A stretch of 64,000 bases of DNA, taken from NCBI RefSeq assembly GCF_963662255.1, contig NC_085049.1, forward strand, positions 59,195,158 to 59,259,157, read 5' to 3'. Source of the stretch: Cinclus cinclus. Its lineage: Eukaryota; Chordata; Aves; Passeriformes; Cinclidae. Positions 53,901-64,000 of the stretch are shown here, piece by piece. Both the position numbers and the translations under genes were made by a program. The notes under the pieces are model-generated. The model searched no databases. It was not told the origin of the DNA and saw only the letters and a program-made list of their open reading frames with translations. The first letter of the stretch is position 1. The number at the start of each line of letters is the position of its first letter.

Positions 53901-56900
53901 GGCTGGGGCTTGATCAACAAGCAAGAGCAAGGCAGCAGTGTAGGAAACAGCAGAAATTCTGTGATAGGTCTAGGTAACTTCATATGGCAAGTCCTGGTAC
54001 TTCTTGCTTAAACTTATAATGATTGAGTTGGAGGTATATTTGTTCAGTCAATAAAGCACATGGACACTGGCATGTAAGTGGCTTAACCTAATCAGCACAA
54101 AGAGAGGAGGCAGCAGGCAAAGTATTCCACAAGAAGAGCCTCCAGTTAGCATTTGCACAAGTGCAAATAAGCTACTTTATTTTCCAAAACTGACCTCAGT
54201 TGGTGTTCATGGAACATACAAACAAAACAACTGCTACCTGTCAGTCTTGACAGCTTCATCAGCCACACCAATGCTTCGAAAACTCTTCTCCCCTATCACA
54301 AGTGGCCAGCTTCCAAGTCCAGTAGAACCAAGACAGACTACCAGTATTTGACTGCATTCCTACTGCCCATGTTTCATACTGACTACAACTATCTGATGCC
54401 TCCACCTCTCACCAGCAAGGGATCCAAAGCAGCTGCTGATAACCCATATACCATGAAATTCAGGAAGGCTTAAGCCTCATTCTGGAACCTGCTAAAAAGC
54501 TGCTCTCACCCTACCCAGCACATGGTCCATGCTGAGCAAGCCACCAAGGTCCAAACAGGTTTCAGGCCTCTGCTGTTTTGCCTAAAGTGCCCTTCATGGG
54601 CTGTTTCTCCTCTGACTGTTGAGCAGTAGTATGCAATTCTATTGCAAATCCATTTGATGGGTTTTTTCCTTGAATCTCATCAGTGCTGAAGTTCATACCA
54701 ATTTAATTCAGGAGAGATATTGTTTCCATAGCCATTAAATACATTTTAAAAGCTAAAGCTGGTGGGTTGGTTCTATATCTATAGGGGAAGTAACAATAAG
54801 TACAAGCAGTCAGTAAAAGCAGCTTCTTCAGTACTTATGCTCCCCATTTAGTTCTCAGAAAAATCACTAATTTGGTTGCTGTCACAGTAGGAAGTTCCAT
54901 TTAAAAACAAATTCAGTCTTTGTGTTTTGAAGTTTTGATCTGCTGGTGTTCAGTGTCACACAGCATGACAACTCTGGCAGAGCTCTGCTGACCCTCAATT
55001 CTGAAGAATGACTTGGAGGGCATAGTTAGATCCAGTGTACCCACAGCTCACTCAAGCAGTGGCCAGAAACCCAGCAGGTTTCCTTAAGCTCAAAACATCT
55101 CTTCTGTGAGAGGCATTAGCAGTCTCTCCTCCAGAGGCACTTCCTTGCAAAGCCAACTTCCCACTTTCCCCTCTTTAGGATTTTTTTTAAACTCTGAACC
55201 TAACACTGTAAACACAATAAAACAGAGGCCCATTAAACTATTAATTCTCAATTTCAGAACAGACATTTGTGGGCTTTCACAACAGCTTACATGCAGCTAT
55301 TAACCCTCAGTTTCACAAGCTCCCACAGAGAAGACTGTATGACAAATACAATACTCACTTTGTAACAAAAGCCGAGAGAACTGGGGCCAGTGATTTAGGG
55401 AAATAATCCTGCTGGACCATATGGTTCAAGGTCATAAGAATACCATAAAGACTTGGAACGGTTTTGATCTTCTCTTCACTCTAAGAAATGGACAAGAAAT
55501 CAGACATCAGACAATTGGGATTTGATCAAACCCACTATAATTCACAGACAAGGAATTCTCTGCTGAATGAAGTGCTCCCACACAGAGCAGCAGCAAAAGC
55601 TGGTCACTAGATCAAGGACAAGACCAAGGTGAACAATTCCATAGTCTCCCAGCACCTGAAATAATGTATCAAGAACATTCTAGTACTTGCCTGACAGCAG
55701 TACTAGTAGGGGAAGGGAAGTAGTGAACCTTGCAAGTGAAACAGCCAAATCTTCTCAGAGGTTCTGTGTCAAAGTGTTCTCCTGAGGAATTTCACCAGAC
55801 TTCAGCCCAGAAAGAATTCAGTTGCCTTAAATTTTATTGTATTATTCTGTAGTTCATTTTTATACCACCTCCAGCTCTTTGACAGGCTCCCTCCAGAACA
55901 TGATGCAGTGCTCCCACAACTGGTCTCAGTTATGTACAAGATAAAGCCAAGAGACAGACATCCCCTTGCTTACATGATGCATAAGTTATTCTTACTCCTA
56001 CATGTCCCAACTCTACATTGTTTTCATTTATTTCTCTACCAGCATTTCAACCTGTGTTCCTCCTGTATGACCTTGGAGTTCACAGTATTAAGAATATCAG
56101 TTTCTCACACGCTTCCAGATACATAGGACTCAAAATGGAGCATTCACCTTCTCCACATGCAGGGGACTGGTGCTGAATTAGGCACATCACAGATGACAGT
56201 CAGCAGGTTAATCCTCCAGGGCTTTATCATCAGTGCCACTTCCCAGCCTGAAAGAATTCTTCAGGAGCACAAGTTTGTGTTTTGTGCCTTATGCATATTG
56301 CTCTTTTCCATATGGGCAAGAAGTAGGTGGACATCAAGTGCACAACCAAATGCCACCACCTTGGGTTCCACTGACCTTTCTGGGAAGTGGGAAGCTGAGT
56401 GTTGGTCCAGTATGCAATGAATACAGGGAGAGGTTAAACTGTTTTTAGGAAATTAAGCCATATCCATGCATGTCAACAAGGGTCTGGATCCCAAGCTGGA
56501 TATTACCAGAAGGACATTCATAAGCCTATTTACTAGGAGGCTATTATAATAGATTATGGCTTTTCTATAGTTCAGAATTGTCTTAATCCAAGTTTATATT
56601 CTCAACTTCCAGGTCTTGAGGCAGTGAGAAATACTAACTTCTGTAGCACAAGCAGGCAGAGGTGTTTAAGGTTCTGCAGACAGAACCTCTCCACAGTCAT
56701 CTAACTGAAAATAAAGCCACTAATTCTGTGAAAATCACAGGCTTCCCACTGACCCTTCATCTTCCCACAGTAAGTTTATTCCTTACAACTAATTACTTAA
56801 CAGCAGTATTTGGCAAAGAGTCTCCAAAGCATGACGTTGAATGCCATAGATCTGGTGTGAGTAGCTGATCCACATTTTTGAGACATCCTCTCAAGAAATG

Positions 56901-59900
56901 CCCTAAAGGACCTCAATAACTAGTAAGACTGACATGGCTTTTACAGACACCATACTCCAGCAGCAGCATTATTGTCTCACCTGACCCTCCCTACCTTCAG
57001 GAAATGAGTGAGAATGCAGAGCACATTGAGCAGGAGATGTACAAAAAAAGGTGACACATCCTTCATCCTAATCCAACCTTGCAATTTGCAGTTTCTGCTG
57101 GACCTGCAGACTTCCATTGTCCCTGGGCATCAGGCATGCACAGACACCCAGCTGCTTCCATGGCAACCTAATTACCCAAAATTCTGCCAGTCTGGCCTTC
57201 AACAGCCTAAACAGACCATGACTTAACTCTTTCCTGCTTCCTCACCTTCAGCAGTCCCATGTGGACCAAGAGGTTTGTGATGAATGCATCCGAATTAAAT
57301 GTGGCAGAACTGAAGGCTTTTTTCATCAAGGCATCTAAAAATAAATAAGCACATTAGTTTAAGCAATACAGAGAAAGGACATTTATCAATTTTAAGGTTA
57401 AAATGGATCATACAGAAACTCAGCTGTTAAATCAGTTTTGTGATGTAATATCTGTTCACATTTCATTTGCCTCTGTAGCTATAAGCTCTGAAACACTAAG
57501 ACAGGTAAAACCCCTTAAGTATAAAGGAGGAAATAACAAATTTAAAATATCCAACAAAATGCACAAAGCCCACATGAGAATTCCCACACTGCCAAGCTTC
57601 AGATGCAATACACCCCAATCCTGTGCACCACCAGCAGCTCTGCTCAGTGCATTTGAGCATGCATGCTATGTGTATACATGCATAAAAACATGAGCTGATG
57701 AACTAGAGCACCAAGAGGTAGAGCCTTGACTTCTTAAAGGCCAGCAACAATTCACCTTTCATTTGAAACCACAAGGAATGAGAGAAGACAATGACAACGT
57801 TTGTTCAGCTGTTCTGTGGGCTCCCTCAGGACCAATACAGTGCCACAAAACAGTGCTTTAACATCTCATGTGTACAAGGTAGGCAACGCAACCCATTTTT
57901 GACCTCTGACAATTCTGTTTTCTTAGAATGGGCAGAATTCACTAGAGTGGCTGTAGAACAGTGCCAGACATGAACCAGGGCTCTCACTGATGACTATCAG
58001 CTGTTGGCTGCTTTTATGAAAGGAAAGAAATTGCCAGGTTCTATCTTTCCTGAAGAAGCAGGGATAAAGATAAATATGTACACAAACACCTGGGACAACA
58101 GTAATATCCTTTGTTCCATTTTTTTACTGTTGACAACTCATAACAGGCATGAGCCACAAACTGCACTAGCTCAGTGAGGTGCCAACTATTTTTCACTGAC
58201 TGGACCCATAACCAACTGCAGAGAACTACTGTGCTACTGTTTGTAAAACAAGTTTCACCATGTCTATGAATTCCAAACAAAGAAACTCCAAACTAGAAAA
58301 ATGCACAGTACACCACTTTAAGTGGTCTTCAAAATAATTAATCCAGTTCTTTTGCCCAATAATGATAGGTAGCTCATGTGTGGGAGGAACTGCACTGCTG
58401 GGGGATTAGAAAAAAGTGAAAGGCAGTGGTCAAATGCCCAGGATTGTTTGGAAGCTCCCATTTCTAAGCAAAACCATGAAAGAATATACTATTACACACT
58501 AATCAGACCTAATCCAAACTACTACTCCAATATAGTGTGAGGAATGCATTGTTTGAACACTGGTTTCTGTATCCTGCCCCATGCTGGAAATCTCTGCTCC
58601 CTGAAGAAATTAAAGATAAGAGACATCAACTAGGAGGTCTCTCCTCACAGTCTTGTAACACTACACCATGGAGGCTACTTCCTGCAAAATGCTTTTTAAA
58701 TCAACAGCCTTGGAAATGGATAACCCAGCATCAAGGAGATGCAGTAAGGGCAGTACCAGCCCACTACAACAGCAGCTACAACAGGGAAAGGCTTTGGCAG
58801 CACAAACTATGCCAGGTTCAGAATGAATCTTCCACAACAGCAGGGCACAGCTTGGCACTTTATCTGCCAGGGACAAGAAGGCCCAATGGCCTAGCTCACA
58901 GGGGCCTTGTCCCACCTTGCAGTGGTGTCTGTGACACTGAACAAGGTCATACCACAAAGTGAAGAAAGGCCCAGTCACCTGTTGTTTCATGCACCGCTGT
59001 TTTCACTGGGGCTTCATCTTTGAAGACTGAGGATATCCTTAGGAGGGTTGCAACTACTTTCTCTACATCAGATGTATCTGTCTGAAAGAGGAAAAAAATA
59101 GAGAACAGTTAACTGCTAGACAGCTGCTACACAACTGCTACACAACATGGGTCTCTGCTAGGGTTGTGGCAAGAATCAGTCTTCAGCTGACTGACATCAG
59201 CTTTGCCTTGGCCATATCACAAGGCAAAAGCAACACAAAATTACTTCATGCAGAAGCTCTGATGCCAGTTTAAGCATTAGCTGCATCATCTGCTTCCATA
59301 AGGTTATTTGGGATCACTGGAGAAAAGATGCAAATCTAGGCCTAGTTATCACCTCTGGCAATTAGACAACTTTGAGAGAAAAATCAAGCCCAGACAAGCA
59401 CCAGTTCACCTACCTGCTGAGCTATCAGCACAGAGCACTTTGGTCCTAGTCGCAGCAGCTTCTCTGGTGATGGGAAAGCAAGAAATGTGGCAACATCCAC
59501 AGGAGGAGATGGCACTGGAGTTGAAGCCTGAAACAGGTGGAATCCATCTCAAGTCTATTCTTGGAACTAAAACTGGTTGAGCAAAAGCAGATGGGACACC
59601 TCAAGGGCACAGCTATACCAGGCCAGAATCTGCTCTGTTTGAAAACAGCCTGAGGCTGACCTAAGCCCAGAGTTGGAATGGCCAGGATATGCTAGCACGA
59701 GGGCATGGCACTGCATGTACAAGGTCCCCACCACTTTCTGAACATGAAGACTTTTGCTAGTGTGTTGCTACAACCACTACTCAGCCTTTCCCTCCACACG
59801 TGCACTTTATGCACACATCAACAAAATATGCACACTTTAACAAAATACTTTTCAACTAATCCATTTTATTTCCTGAATGCTACAATAGTGCCACCCCATG

Positions 59901-61539
59901 CAGGAATGTGACTGCCTGTCAGCACTTCAAGTTCAGACTCTGGAATCTCATTTCCTCCTTTACTCTTCTCCAGCTGATGAAACAAGAATTCATCTCGAAG
60001 TAAGCTTACCTGTGAGTCGATTATCTTCTTAGGAGTCAGTGACTCCTGTTCTTCCACTCCCCTCTCCTTCAGCTGTTGCTGTTCCTCCTCTTCTTCCTCT
60101 TCCTCATCATCTTCCTCCTCATCATCATCCTCATCCCCTTCATCATCACTAAGGTGTAAATGTTACAGATTCCATTAATTAATTATACACCTGAAATTCC
60201 TGTACACCAGCACTCAAAACTTTTCAAGAACAGAAGAGCAGCCTCTCAAAGTCCTACTGCAGGAAGCACATCTCACCTACAGCACACCAAGGGGACACTC
60301 AGACATCAGTCACCCAGCTGAGAACAGCAAGAAGAGATCAATCAGTTACTTATGCTAAGGTAAGTCCATCAGTGAAAAGTTTAAGACACATCCTTGGCTG
60401 TGCTCCACACTCAGATCAACATCCATCAGCAAAGAGAGTTCTTATTTTAAAATGAGATAGGTCAATGAAAGCGATGAAAATTGTCAGAAAATTCCTGATT
60501 TAAACTCTGGTACCGTGCCTACCTCAAAGATCCCAGCACTGATGCCATATTGAAGCCTTCGAGGATCTCATGGAGCTGCTCACATACCTCTTCTCCCAAA
60601 CAGTTACCTAGATTGATAAGAGGAAAGGGAGCAGACTTGATAGATGCACACAAGTTTGTTCTTGTGGACCTAGCTGTATATTTTTGTCTATCTCTTGTTT
60701 CTGAAATCCAGCAGTGACGTGCCATTTCTGCACAACACCTTAGAGGCAGCAACACAAGCTGCACTTACCAGACAATCTAACAGTTGTTAAACAAATTTCA
60801 GTAGCATTACACAATGGTTGGAGATGAAAACCCCCTAATGTTTCAGAATCTGTTGGAGAGACTTCCTGTTATTTCTCTAAATAGCTCTTGTTCTCAGTGA
60901 TTCTAAAACAAAGACACAAGCTCAGCACCAGTGAAATGCAGTGACCCAAGGTATGAACAGCAAAAGACAACAGAAGTCAAAGTTCTCACACTCTCCTGCA
61001 GAGTTGCACTCAAAGGCTTTTGTCTGCATGTATGAAGTATCTGAGACAGCACTGAATAATTAGTTTTACAGAAAACAGGTATAGATATCAGCTTAATCTT
61101 CCCACCTTATCAAGTGTACCAAAAATGCTTATCAGTTAACTGAGTTAATGGTTTAATAAAACTTTCAGGATCTAACAATTTCCTGTCTCAATGTCATGCA
61201 AGTCCAGCTACTGAGTAGTTTTTATATGCTGACAATTGCAAGAATAGAATATATGGTTCTGTCAACATTCTTCCTAGTGGTTTCTCACTGGAATCAAACT
61301 AGATATACTTTGATCTAGCAAACTTACATACCATTGAGATCTAATTTCTCCAACTCTGTCTTATCTTCAATAGCTTCAGCAATAGTCAGAGCAGCATCTC
61401 GTTTGATTTCACAGAAAGACAAATTCAGTTCCTAAAAATGCAGGAGAACATTTTGTCTGCAGAATTCCTATTAACATCTACCATATCCATACATTTCATG
61501 TCCTCAAGTGTCCTGGAAAGACTCATTTGAAGACACTCC

Positions 61540-61593
<54 letters not shown>

Positions 61594-63394
61594 GTTACTA
61601 ATTGAAAAAGCCTGACATATTCCTACCTCGTATACTTGAAAGGGGAATTTCAAAACATACTTGTGGTTAAGAGCAGCACTATTAAAGGTGGAAATATTAA
61701 AATACCTACAGATCACCGCTCACCTAAAAGGTAGTTGAAATTTCAGTCCTTAGCCATCAGCTGACTGGAGATCTTCACTTATCAAGGGTCAAAAGAGCAC
61801 TCAAACTCACACACCAGTAAGTCTAACAGAAGAAGGGCAGCTACTGTACTAAACAGATTGACCATTTCCTTTGATACCTCAGATGCCAATTAAGGCCTTC
61901 AAAAAAGCCATGAGTTGTACTACTTCTGACAGACCCAGCCAACAGAGAAACCATGTGGACTAGTAAGAGTAAAGTAATTCAACAGCCAGACACCATCCCC
62001 CCACCATTTCACATCGTGCTCAATCAACCCCTTCGTGAGAAGGGATTGAATATTAACAGCAGAAGGGAAGCAGTCCTTGAACAGAATCAATCAGCTGTAA
62101 TTGCTTCATGCTACCTTCCCTTAACCATTTGTGCTCTGGAAAAAACTATTTAACTTCTTTCTGTTCATCTCAATATCCCATTACCTAAGCTTGCTTGGGA
62201 GAATCAGACATATTCCACCAGAACCAATAGAAGCCCAAGCAAGGGATTACACACCAAAAAGAACTTACTTCTTTCTGTATCAGCATCACACACACAAATA
62301 GGTATTAGTTTAATTTTTGTCTTTGACTGCAAGACTAGTAATCACATGTTCAGCAACTGTCTCAGGGCAGTCATGACTCATGGCAGGTGTTTCTAGAGAT
62401 CCTACTTCACTTATGTTATTAATTTGACTTCAGCCTATCCTGAATGTTGTCAGATTCAAGTCCTGTGCAAATACTGATATAGGAGGCTGTGGTATCACCA
62501 AAAAAATAAAAATACTTCAACCTTTGATTGATGCTCTAACAAAGAAAAAGCATTAACTGCATGAGCTATGAAACAGTGAAGAGACATGCTGCTCATTAAG
62601 TCCCCTTCATGTCACTCCCCACTCTTGAAGCTCTGAAGTTCTAACAGCAGATACTTCCACTATCAGATTTCTTGAGTAGCACTTACTGAGTAGAGCCTAC
62701 ACAGCTACAAAAACATCAGGCAAAGACTAAACACATCACTCATACACCTCCACATAGCACAGCCCTAGCTGGATGGTGGGATGCCACTGATCCATAGCAT
62801 AGCTTGCTGTTTTTCAGTTGTGAGCACAGAGCCTGCATGGAACTGAATCCTATCTTAAAGTAGATCAGTAGCAGTACAAGAATGAACAGAAAAAAACATG
62901 AAATTGAAAACTTGTCATTTTTCAAAAGATCTGAACAGCAAGAAGACAATACCTTTAATTTATGAAGCCCTTCTTTAACAGCATCAGCAATAGCAACAGC
63001 ACCCTTGGAACGCACCAGGCAGTCCCCAAAGTTGATCACTTCAATCTGCCGAAGCGCCCTCAGAGTCTGCACAGCAAGACAGCACAGATTTGAAAGTGGA
63101 CATGCAAGTGAACTTCCTATTACTTCTGGAATGCCATCTTTCCTCATGCAGCATGACATGGTTCCACCAACCCAAAGGTGCTAATGCCAAGCAGACTTGA
63201 GACCAAACCCAAAAGAACTGCTTAAAACAACTCACCTCTGCCATGGCCACAGCTCCTTTCTCTGTGAAGGTGTTGTCATTCAAGTTTATAACCTTAAGCA
63301 ATGGGTTGATAGAAAAGGCCTGTGCCAGTGCTGTTATGCCAGGATGGTTAATTCCATTCTGTGGCATATGGACCTCTTCTAGAGTTCCAATGAT
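50920..63394 (-). CDS. RANGAP1: RANGAP1, Ran GTPase-activating protein 1, last 10 coding exons (5' part outside window)
   Basis: Activates GTP hydrolysis by Ran in the cytoplasm and, when SUMO1-modified, docks with RANBP2/UBC9 at the nuclear pore and on mitotic spindles. Minus-strand exons in order: 63236-63394, 62953-63066, 61332-61431, 60523-60607, 60010-60148, 59414-59527, 58979-59081, 57246-57334, 55359-55480, 50920-50989. The sum is 1095 nt, 364 residues plus stop, all GT-AG and in frame. Visible: the last LRRs ([61 protein letters not shown]), an acidic run, then the C-terminal UBC9/SUMO domain with LKSE. The N-terminal part with the catalytic Arg lies to the right of the window. The acidic run is shorter than in human. 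Confidence 0.97.
52213..52243 (+). repeat. A-rich simple repeat
   Basis: Sixteen A followed by CAAAACA and nine more A, in the last RANGAP1 intron, about 570 bp left of the solo LTR. Confidence 0.9.
52810..53259 (+). mobile_element. Solo LTR of an avian endogenous retrovirus, in the last RANGAP1 intron
   Basis: It has the ordered blocks of a common avian ERV LTR: GTTTTGGATTTGTGCTGGAA, CAGTTACTGCTAAGCAGGGC, CATCAAGGCCTTTT, GGTGCACAAGAAGCCAGG, GACAGCTGACCCAACTG, GGAGCTTTCCTGGAGA, TTTTGCTTTACCTATCAA, CCCATCCCACTGGGG and the end CAGCTGGGGTTAAACCACAA. The length (about 450 bp) fits a whole LTR with no internal viral genes on either side. The TATA and poly(A) positions are mutated, and no clear target-site duplication remains. 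It lies opposite to RANGAP1. Confidence 0.88.
55359..55480 (-). CDS. RANGAP1: RANGAP1 coding exon (starts SEE of the SUMO motif)
   Basis: Acceptor TTTCTTAG|AGTG, donor ACAAA|GTGAGT, ending in phase 2. Encodes [20 protein letters not shown] and [20 protein letters not shown]. Confidence 0.97.
57246..57334 (-). CDS. RANGAP1: RANGAP1 coding exon (ends at the SUMO acceptor Lys)
   Basis: Acceptor TTTTTAG|ATGC, donor CTGAAG|GTGAGG, phase 0 at the end. Encodes [18 protein letters not shown] and [12 protein letters not shown]; the last codon is the Lys of the LKSE sumoylation motif. Confidence 0.97.
58979..59081 (-). CDS. RANGAP1: RANGAP1 coding exon (C-terminal domain)
   Basis: Acceptor TCTTTCAG|ACAG, donor ACAACAG|GTGACT, phase 1. 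Encodes [20 protein letters not shown] and [14 protein letters not shown]. Confidence 0.96.
59414..59527 (-). CDS. RANGAP1: RANGAP1 coding exon (start of C-terminal domain)
   Basis: 38 codons, phase 0. Acceptor TTTCAG|GCTT, donor CAGCAG|GTAGGT. Encodes [20 protein letters not shown] and [11 protein letters not shown], matching human [20 protein letters not shown]. Confidence 0.97.
60010..60148 (-). CDS. RANGAP1: RANGAP1 coding exon (acidic linker)
   Basis: Acceptor CACCTTAG|TGAT, donor TCACAG|GTAAGC, phase 0 at the end. Encodes a run of about 22 Asp/Glu-rich residues, then [20 protein letters not shown]. The acidic run in human is visibly longer. Confidence 0.96.
60523..60607 (-). CDS. RANGAP1: RANGAP1 coding exon (end of LRR domain)
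   Basis: Acceptor CAATCTAG|GTAA, donor TTTGAG|GTAGGC, ending in phase 2. Encodes [18 protein letters not shown] and NMASVLGSL; human reads NTLGEEGCEQLQEVLEGF. Confidence 0.96.
61332..61431 (-). CDS. RANGAP1: RANGAP1 coding exon (last LRRs)
   Basis: Acceptor TTTTTAG|GAAC, donor CTCAATG|GTATGT, ending in phase 1. Encodes [20 protein letters not shown] and [10 protein letters not shown] 48-nt homopolymer lies 113 nt before its acceptor. Confidence 0.97.
61544..61591 (+). repeat. Poly(A) homopolymer, 48 A
   Basis: An uninterrupted run of 48 A within a RANGAP1 intron; on the gene strand it is a 48-nt T tract 113 nt upstream of the acceptor at 61431. The length may vary between individuals or be affected by assembly. 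Confidence 0.97.
62953..63066 (-). CDS. RANGAP1: RANGAP1 coding exon (LRR domain)
   Basis: 38 codons, phase 0. Acceptor CTGTGCAG|ACTC, donor TTAAAG|GTATTG. Encodes [20 protein letters not shown] and [18 protein letters not shown]. Confidence 0.97.
63236..63394 (-). CDS. RANGAP1: RANGAP1 coding exon (LRR domain), first in window
   Basis: 53 codons, phase 0. Acceptor TTTTCCAG|ATCA, preceded by a T16 tract on the gene strand; donor GCAGAG|GTGAGT. Encodes [19 protein letters not shown] and [19 protein letters not shown], almost identical to human. Confidence 0.97.
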
Positions 63395-64000
63395 CTGGAA
63401 AAGGATGTAGAAAAAAAAAAAAAAAAGTCTTTAGAAAACATACTTCATCTCAAGAGCATACTGCTCCACTCCTAGGATTTAACTTAAAATTGTTCTGAGC
63501 TTCAAAACTCCATCAGTTCTTCTACAGTGAATTATTTCCCAGCAACTCTGTCACAAATCTAAGTGAAATCACAGACACATGGGAAGTGTCAGATAAATGC
63601 AAAGCCCTGATTCAAAGAGACAAGTATAACTGTCCTATACACCTACTCTAAATAACATTAAAAAGGAGCTCATTGCCTGTGGTTCAATAACACTGAAACA
63701 GACCACAAAACATAACTTTAATTTTCTAATTAAAACCCACATTTTGCCCTGACCACAGAAGCAAACATGTAAGAAAGCTAGTACATATACTGTTTATAGA
63801 CTAAACAGCATGTCATATAACAGTAATTAACCCCATTTTGGTAGTACCACTCAATCCTGATTCTCCATGAATTACATTCTTATATAACTCAAGTATTTAA
63901 AAAGTCTCATTTTTCCTATGATTACTGATTAATCAAAATCACACCTAGGCAGTTCTTCACAAAAAAAGTCAACCTGTAACCTGCAATATCATTGTCAATA
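63395..64000 (-). other. RANGAP1: RANGAP1 intron running off the window
   Basis: Begins with the acceptor and its T16 tract (63411-63426 on the + strand as A16). No further RANGAP1 exon is found before the right edge. Confidence 0.8.

Larger units (their letters stand above)
50990..55358 (-). other. RANGAP1: RANGAP1 last intron (4.4 kb)
   Basis: Donor GTGAGT, acceptor TTTCTACAG. Holds an A-rich repeat and the solo LTR; otherwise plain. Confidence 0.85.
55481..62952 (-). other. RANGAP1: RANGAP1 internal introns
   Basis: Introns between the exons from 55480 to 62953. The only notable content is the 48-A tract at 61544-61591. The longest are 55481-57245, 57335-58978 and 61432-62952. Confidence 0.75.

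Overview
The window is vertebrate nuclear DNA, almost certainly from a bird. The protein-coding genes are split into many short exons with GT-AG introns and are highly similar to vertebrate proteins. The interspersed repeats are CR1 LINE fragments ending in the avian-type tail (CATAGAATCATAGAATGG at 23921), and there is an avian-type endogenous retroviral solo LTR. The CR1 3' ends look like those common in neoavian or passerine genomes, so a non-galliform bird is plausible; the species cannot be read from this window.

Three genes are present in an order and orientation known from mammals. L3MBTL2 lies on the + strand in 17 coding exons (6641-23379). CHADL lies on the - strand in 4 coding exons (27066-30369). 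The 3' part of RANGAP1 lies on the - strand in its last 10 coding exons (50920-63394); its 5' end is beyond the right edge. All splice models keep frame from exon to exon: L3MBTL2 gives 716 residues, CHADL 735, and RANGAP1 364 C-terminal residues.

Layout: 1-5987 is intergenic DNA with a decayed CR1 piece. A sense CR1 3' end (5988-6377) abuts a CpG-rich promoter (about 6378-6800) with a ZNF143/THAP11-like motif and a CCAAT box. L3MBTL2 follows, with CR1 pieces in introns 3 and 13. L3MBTL2 and CHADL converge, and the 3.7 kb between them is largely an antisense, internally deleted CR1. Upstream of CHADL is a degenerate 42-51 bp tandem array (about 32.69-33.45 kb), a (GATA)13 microsatellite and a roughly 16 kb AT-rich stretch in which I find no gene. 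RANGAP1 then runs from its 3' UTR to the right edge, with a solo LTR in its last intron and a 48-A homopolymer in another intron.

The three genes do not form a pathway. L3MBTL2 is a chromatin repressor of the PRC1.6 complex, CHADL is a secreted leucine-rich-repeat matrix protein of cartilage, and RANGAP1 is the GTPase-activating protein for Ran. I found no undescribed multi-gene system. The more interesting items are the local tandem array, the G-rich repeat at the L3MBTL2 exon 1 donor, the poly-A tract near a RANGAP1 acceptor, and how the repeats sit relative to the genes.
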